Part shown: one piece after another, positions 62,061 to 64,000 of the stretch
Layout: the number at the start of each line of letters is the position of its first letter
Numbering within the stretch: position 1 is the first letter of the stretch
Source of the DNA: Rutidosis leptorrhynchoides
Lineage: Eukaryota > Streptophyta > Magnoliopsida > Asterales > Asteraceae
Direction: 5' to 3'
Assembly: GCF_046630445.1 (NCBI RefSeq)
Contig: NC_092341.1
Location: 31,448,001 to 31,512,000 of the forward strand
Length of the DNA: 64,000 nucleotides
Notes under the pieces: generated by a model
Databases searched by the model: none
Told to the model about the DNA's origin: nothing
Seen by the model: only the letters and a program-made list of their open reading frames with translations
Position numbers and translations under genes: made by a program

Positions 62061-64000
62061 TTTGGTGGCCATATAAAGTACCTACACAAGGCAAATATAG
62101 GTATTTTTTTTACTATAGTTGATGATTGTAGTAGAGCCACTTGGATTTACTTAGTTGTCAACAAAGGTGACTGTTTTGAAAGGTTTAAAGTGTTCTTAAA
62201 GTTTGTGAGTACACAGTTTAATAAAACTGTTAAGATTGTCAGATCTGACAATGCTTTAGAATTCATAAGAGGACAACTTGGAAGTTATTTGTCAAAAGAA
62301 GGGATTGTGCAGCAAACTTGTCCTAATAGGCCTCAACAAAATGGTAGGGTTGAAAGAAAGCATAGGCATATCTTAGATATTGCTAGGGCTATTAGATTTC
62401 AGTCAAGTCTTCCATTACAATTTTGGGGTGATTGTGTGATGACAGCTGTTTACTTGATCAATAGAATAGCTTCATCTATTTTGAAAAACAAAATTCCCTA
62501 TGAAATACTTCTCAATAAAGTTCTAACTTATAATCATTTGAGAGTATTTGGTTGTCTAGCAATTGCAAGTAATCCTTCAAGAAACATTGACAAATTTAGT
62601 GAAAGAGGTGTTCCTTGTGTATTTCTTGGATATCCAGCACATCAAAAAGGATATAAATTGTACAACTTGTTAACTAAAAGTACATTTATATCCAGAGATG
62701 TACTTTTTTATGAACATATCTTTCCTTTCTCAAAGTCCACGCAAGGTCAAATACTACATCCTCTGTATATTGATGGGTTACCTGCTCCTGAAAGACATGT
62801 CAATAGTTATGATGATATTCACATCACTGCTCAAGATCAAACTACTACTTCTACTCACACTGTTGTTGATGAACCTTCCACAAGTCAAAGTCAACCAACT
62901 TTAAGAAGGTCAACAAGACAGTCAAATTCTCCAGTTTGGCACAAAGATTATATTGTGCAGCAAGGTAATGATGTTCTCAGTCATGTTCCTATGGCTAATC
63001 AAGTTACCTCTTCTTGTCTAGAAGCTACATTTGAAACATACATGACTGCCTTAATGGCAAATTCAACTCCTAGATCATTTAAAGAGGCTATCCTTGATAA
63101 AGAATGGTGTAGTGATATGAATAATGAGATTCAAGCATTAGAATCTAATGATACATGGGATATCACTTATTTGCCTAAAGACAAGAAAGCTATACCTTGT
63201 CACTAGATCTATAAAACCAAGTTGAAGGCAGATGGTTCCATTGATAGAAAGAATGCCAGGTTGGTTGTTGATGGTAACAGACAAAGAGAAGGAGTTGACT
63301 ATAATGAAACTTTTGCTCCTGTTACTAAAATGGTTATAGTAAGATCTTTGTTAGCTGTTGCTGCAAAATTCAACTGGAACATTTCTCAAATGGATGTTTC
63401 AAATGCTTTTCTCCATGGTGATCTCTTAGAAGAAGTTTATATGAGAATGCCTTTGGGGTATGCAGGAAAAGGGGAGTTGGTTCAAAATATTTCTCCCATC
63501 AAGTCTAAAGTGTGCAAGTTAAAAAAATCATTGTATGGATTAAAACAATCACCAAGGCAATGGTTTGCAAAGCTCACTTCTGCTCTTTTATCTTTTGGGT
63601 ATTCACAATCTAAGGCTGACTATTGCTTGTTCACTAAAAGAGATAAGTTTTAGTTTACTGCTATTCTTATCTATGTGGATGATTTGTTGATAACAGGAAA
63701 TAGTAATATCCATATAGAACAGTTGAAAGAACAGCTAAAGACTCAGTTTCACATGAAAGATTTGAGAAATGTGAGCTATTTTTTAGGACTGGAGGTGTCA
63801 AGATCTAATGAAGGCATATTTGTTTCACAAAAGAAATACACTATGGATTTGTTAAAAGAGTATGGTGTACTCAATTGCAGACCATACAAACTGCCTTTAG
63901 AACCTAATTCAAAGCTACAAGCTGATGTTGGCTCTCCTTCACAAGATCCAGAAATTTATAGAAGACTTATTGGTAAGCTTATATATTTGACTATCACCAG
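62061..64000 (+). pseudogene. Ty1/copia pol (integrase and reverse transcriptase), host of the nest
   Basis: One frame runs from 62061 to the window end with only two stops (63204-63206 and 63651-63653). It encodes the integrase core from GGHIKYLHKANIGIFFTIVD through SDNALEF (catalytic Asp) and GRVERKHRHILD (Glu), the FWG region, a Ser/Thr-rich linker, then RT with [31 protein letters not shown] and YVDDLLITG, to the start of the RNase H connection (RRLIGKLIYLT). The D LTR cut it just at the first conserved WGP-like position. The first stop stands where a Trp codon is usual, so TGG to TAG is likely. Gag and protease lie outside the window. Confidence 0.9.

Overview
This window is plant repeat DNA. 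I see no ordinary single-copy host gene. It is a nest of LTR retrotransposons inserted into one another. TG...CA LTR ends, 5-bp target-site duplications (TSDs), tRNA-iMet primer-binding sites, a Tekay/Del-type chromodomain at the end of the Ty3/gypsy pol, AT-rich flanks and long (TA)n and (TAA)n tracts all point to the pericentromeric or heterochromatic DNA of a large eudicot genome. The LTR style resembles Asteraceae, but that is an impression from memory, not a search result.

Nesting, outermost first. A Ty1/copia pol (62061 to the window end, +) was hit by a gypsy-type LTR, here called D (6075-6823 and 61436-62060; its start lies left of the window). D was hit by two copies of one chromovirus family, here called A: A1 (+, only its 3' part visible, ending 6074) and A3 (-, 6824-61435, TSD CCACT). 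A1's integrase was hit by another LTR, B (ending 1251). A3's integrase was hit by A2 (+, 10875-51890, TSD CGTAA). A2 was hit by a large non-autonomous element, C (-, 15129-42608, TSD GAGTC), a few bases before the stop of its first ORF. C was hit by the complete, young A4 (+, 20197-33361, TSD GGTGC) and by a solo A LTR, A5 (-, 38016-41352, TSD AGGAA). That gives six levels of insertion.

Layout of family A, read from A4: 5' LTR (about 3.3 kb), iMet PBS, acidic ORF0 (204 aa), F-box ORF (227 aa), a 17-nt perfect hairpin overlapping a copy of the PPT-side sequence, then one uninterrupted gag-pol of 1525 aa (capsid, Asn-rich linker, three zinc knuckles, protease, RT, RNase H, integrase, chromodomain), then the 3' LTR. 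ORF0 and the F-box ORF lie in the same order in A2 and A3, so they belong to the element and are not stray host genes. All A4 frames are open and its two LTRs are almost identical, so it may be competent for transposition. A1, A2 and A3 are decayed.

Family C shares the A leader and PBS type, the LTR core promoter block and the internal hairpin, but has no gag-pol. It holds a decayed 166-codon ORF behind the PBS and, on the opposite strand, a TATA box followed by an intact 57-codon ORF for a small two-helix membrane protein. The main candidate for an undescribed system is a chromovirus lineage that carries its own F-box protein plus an acidic ORF0 ahead of gag.
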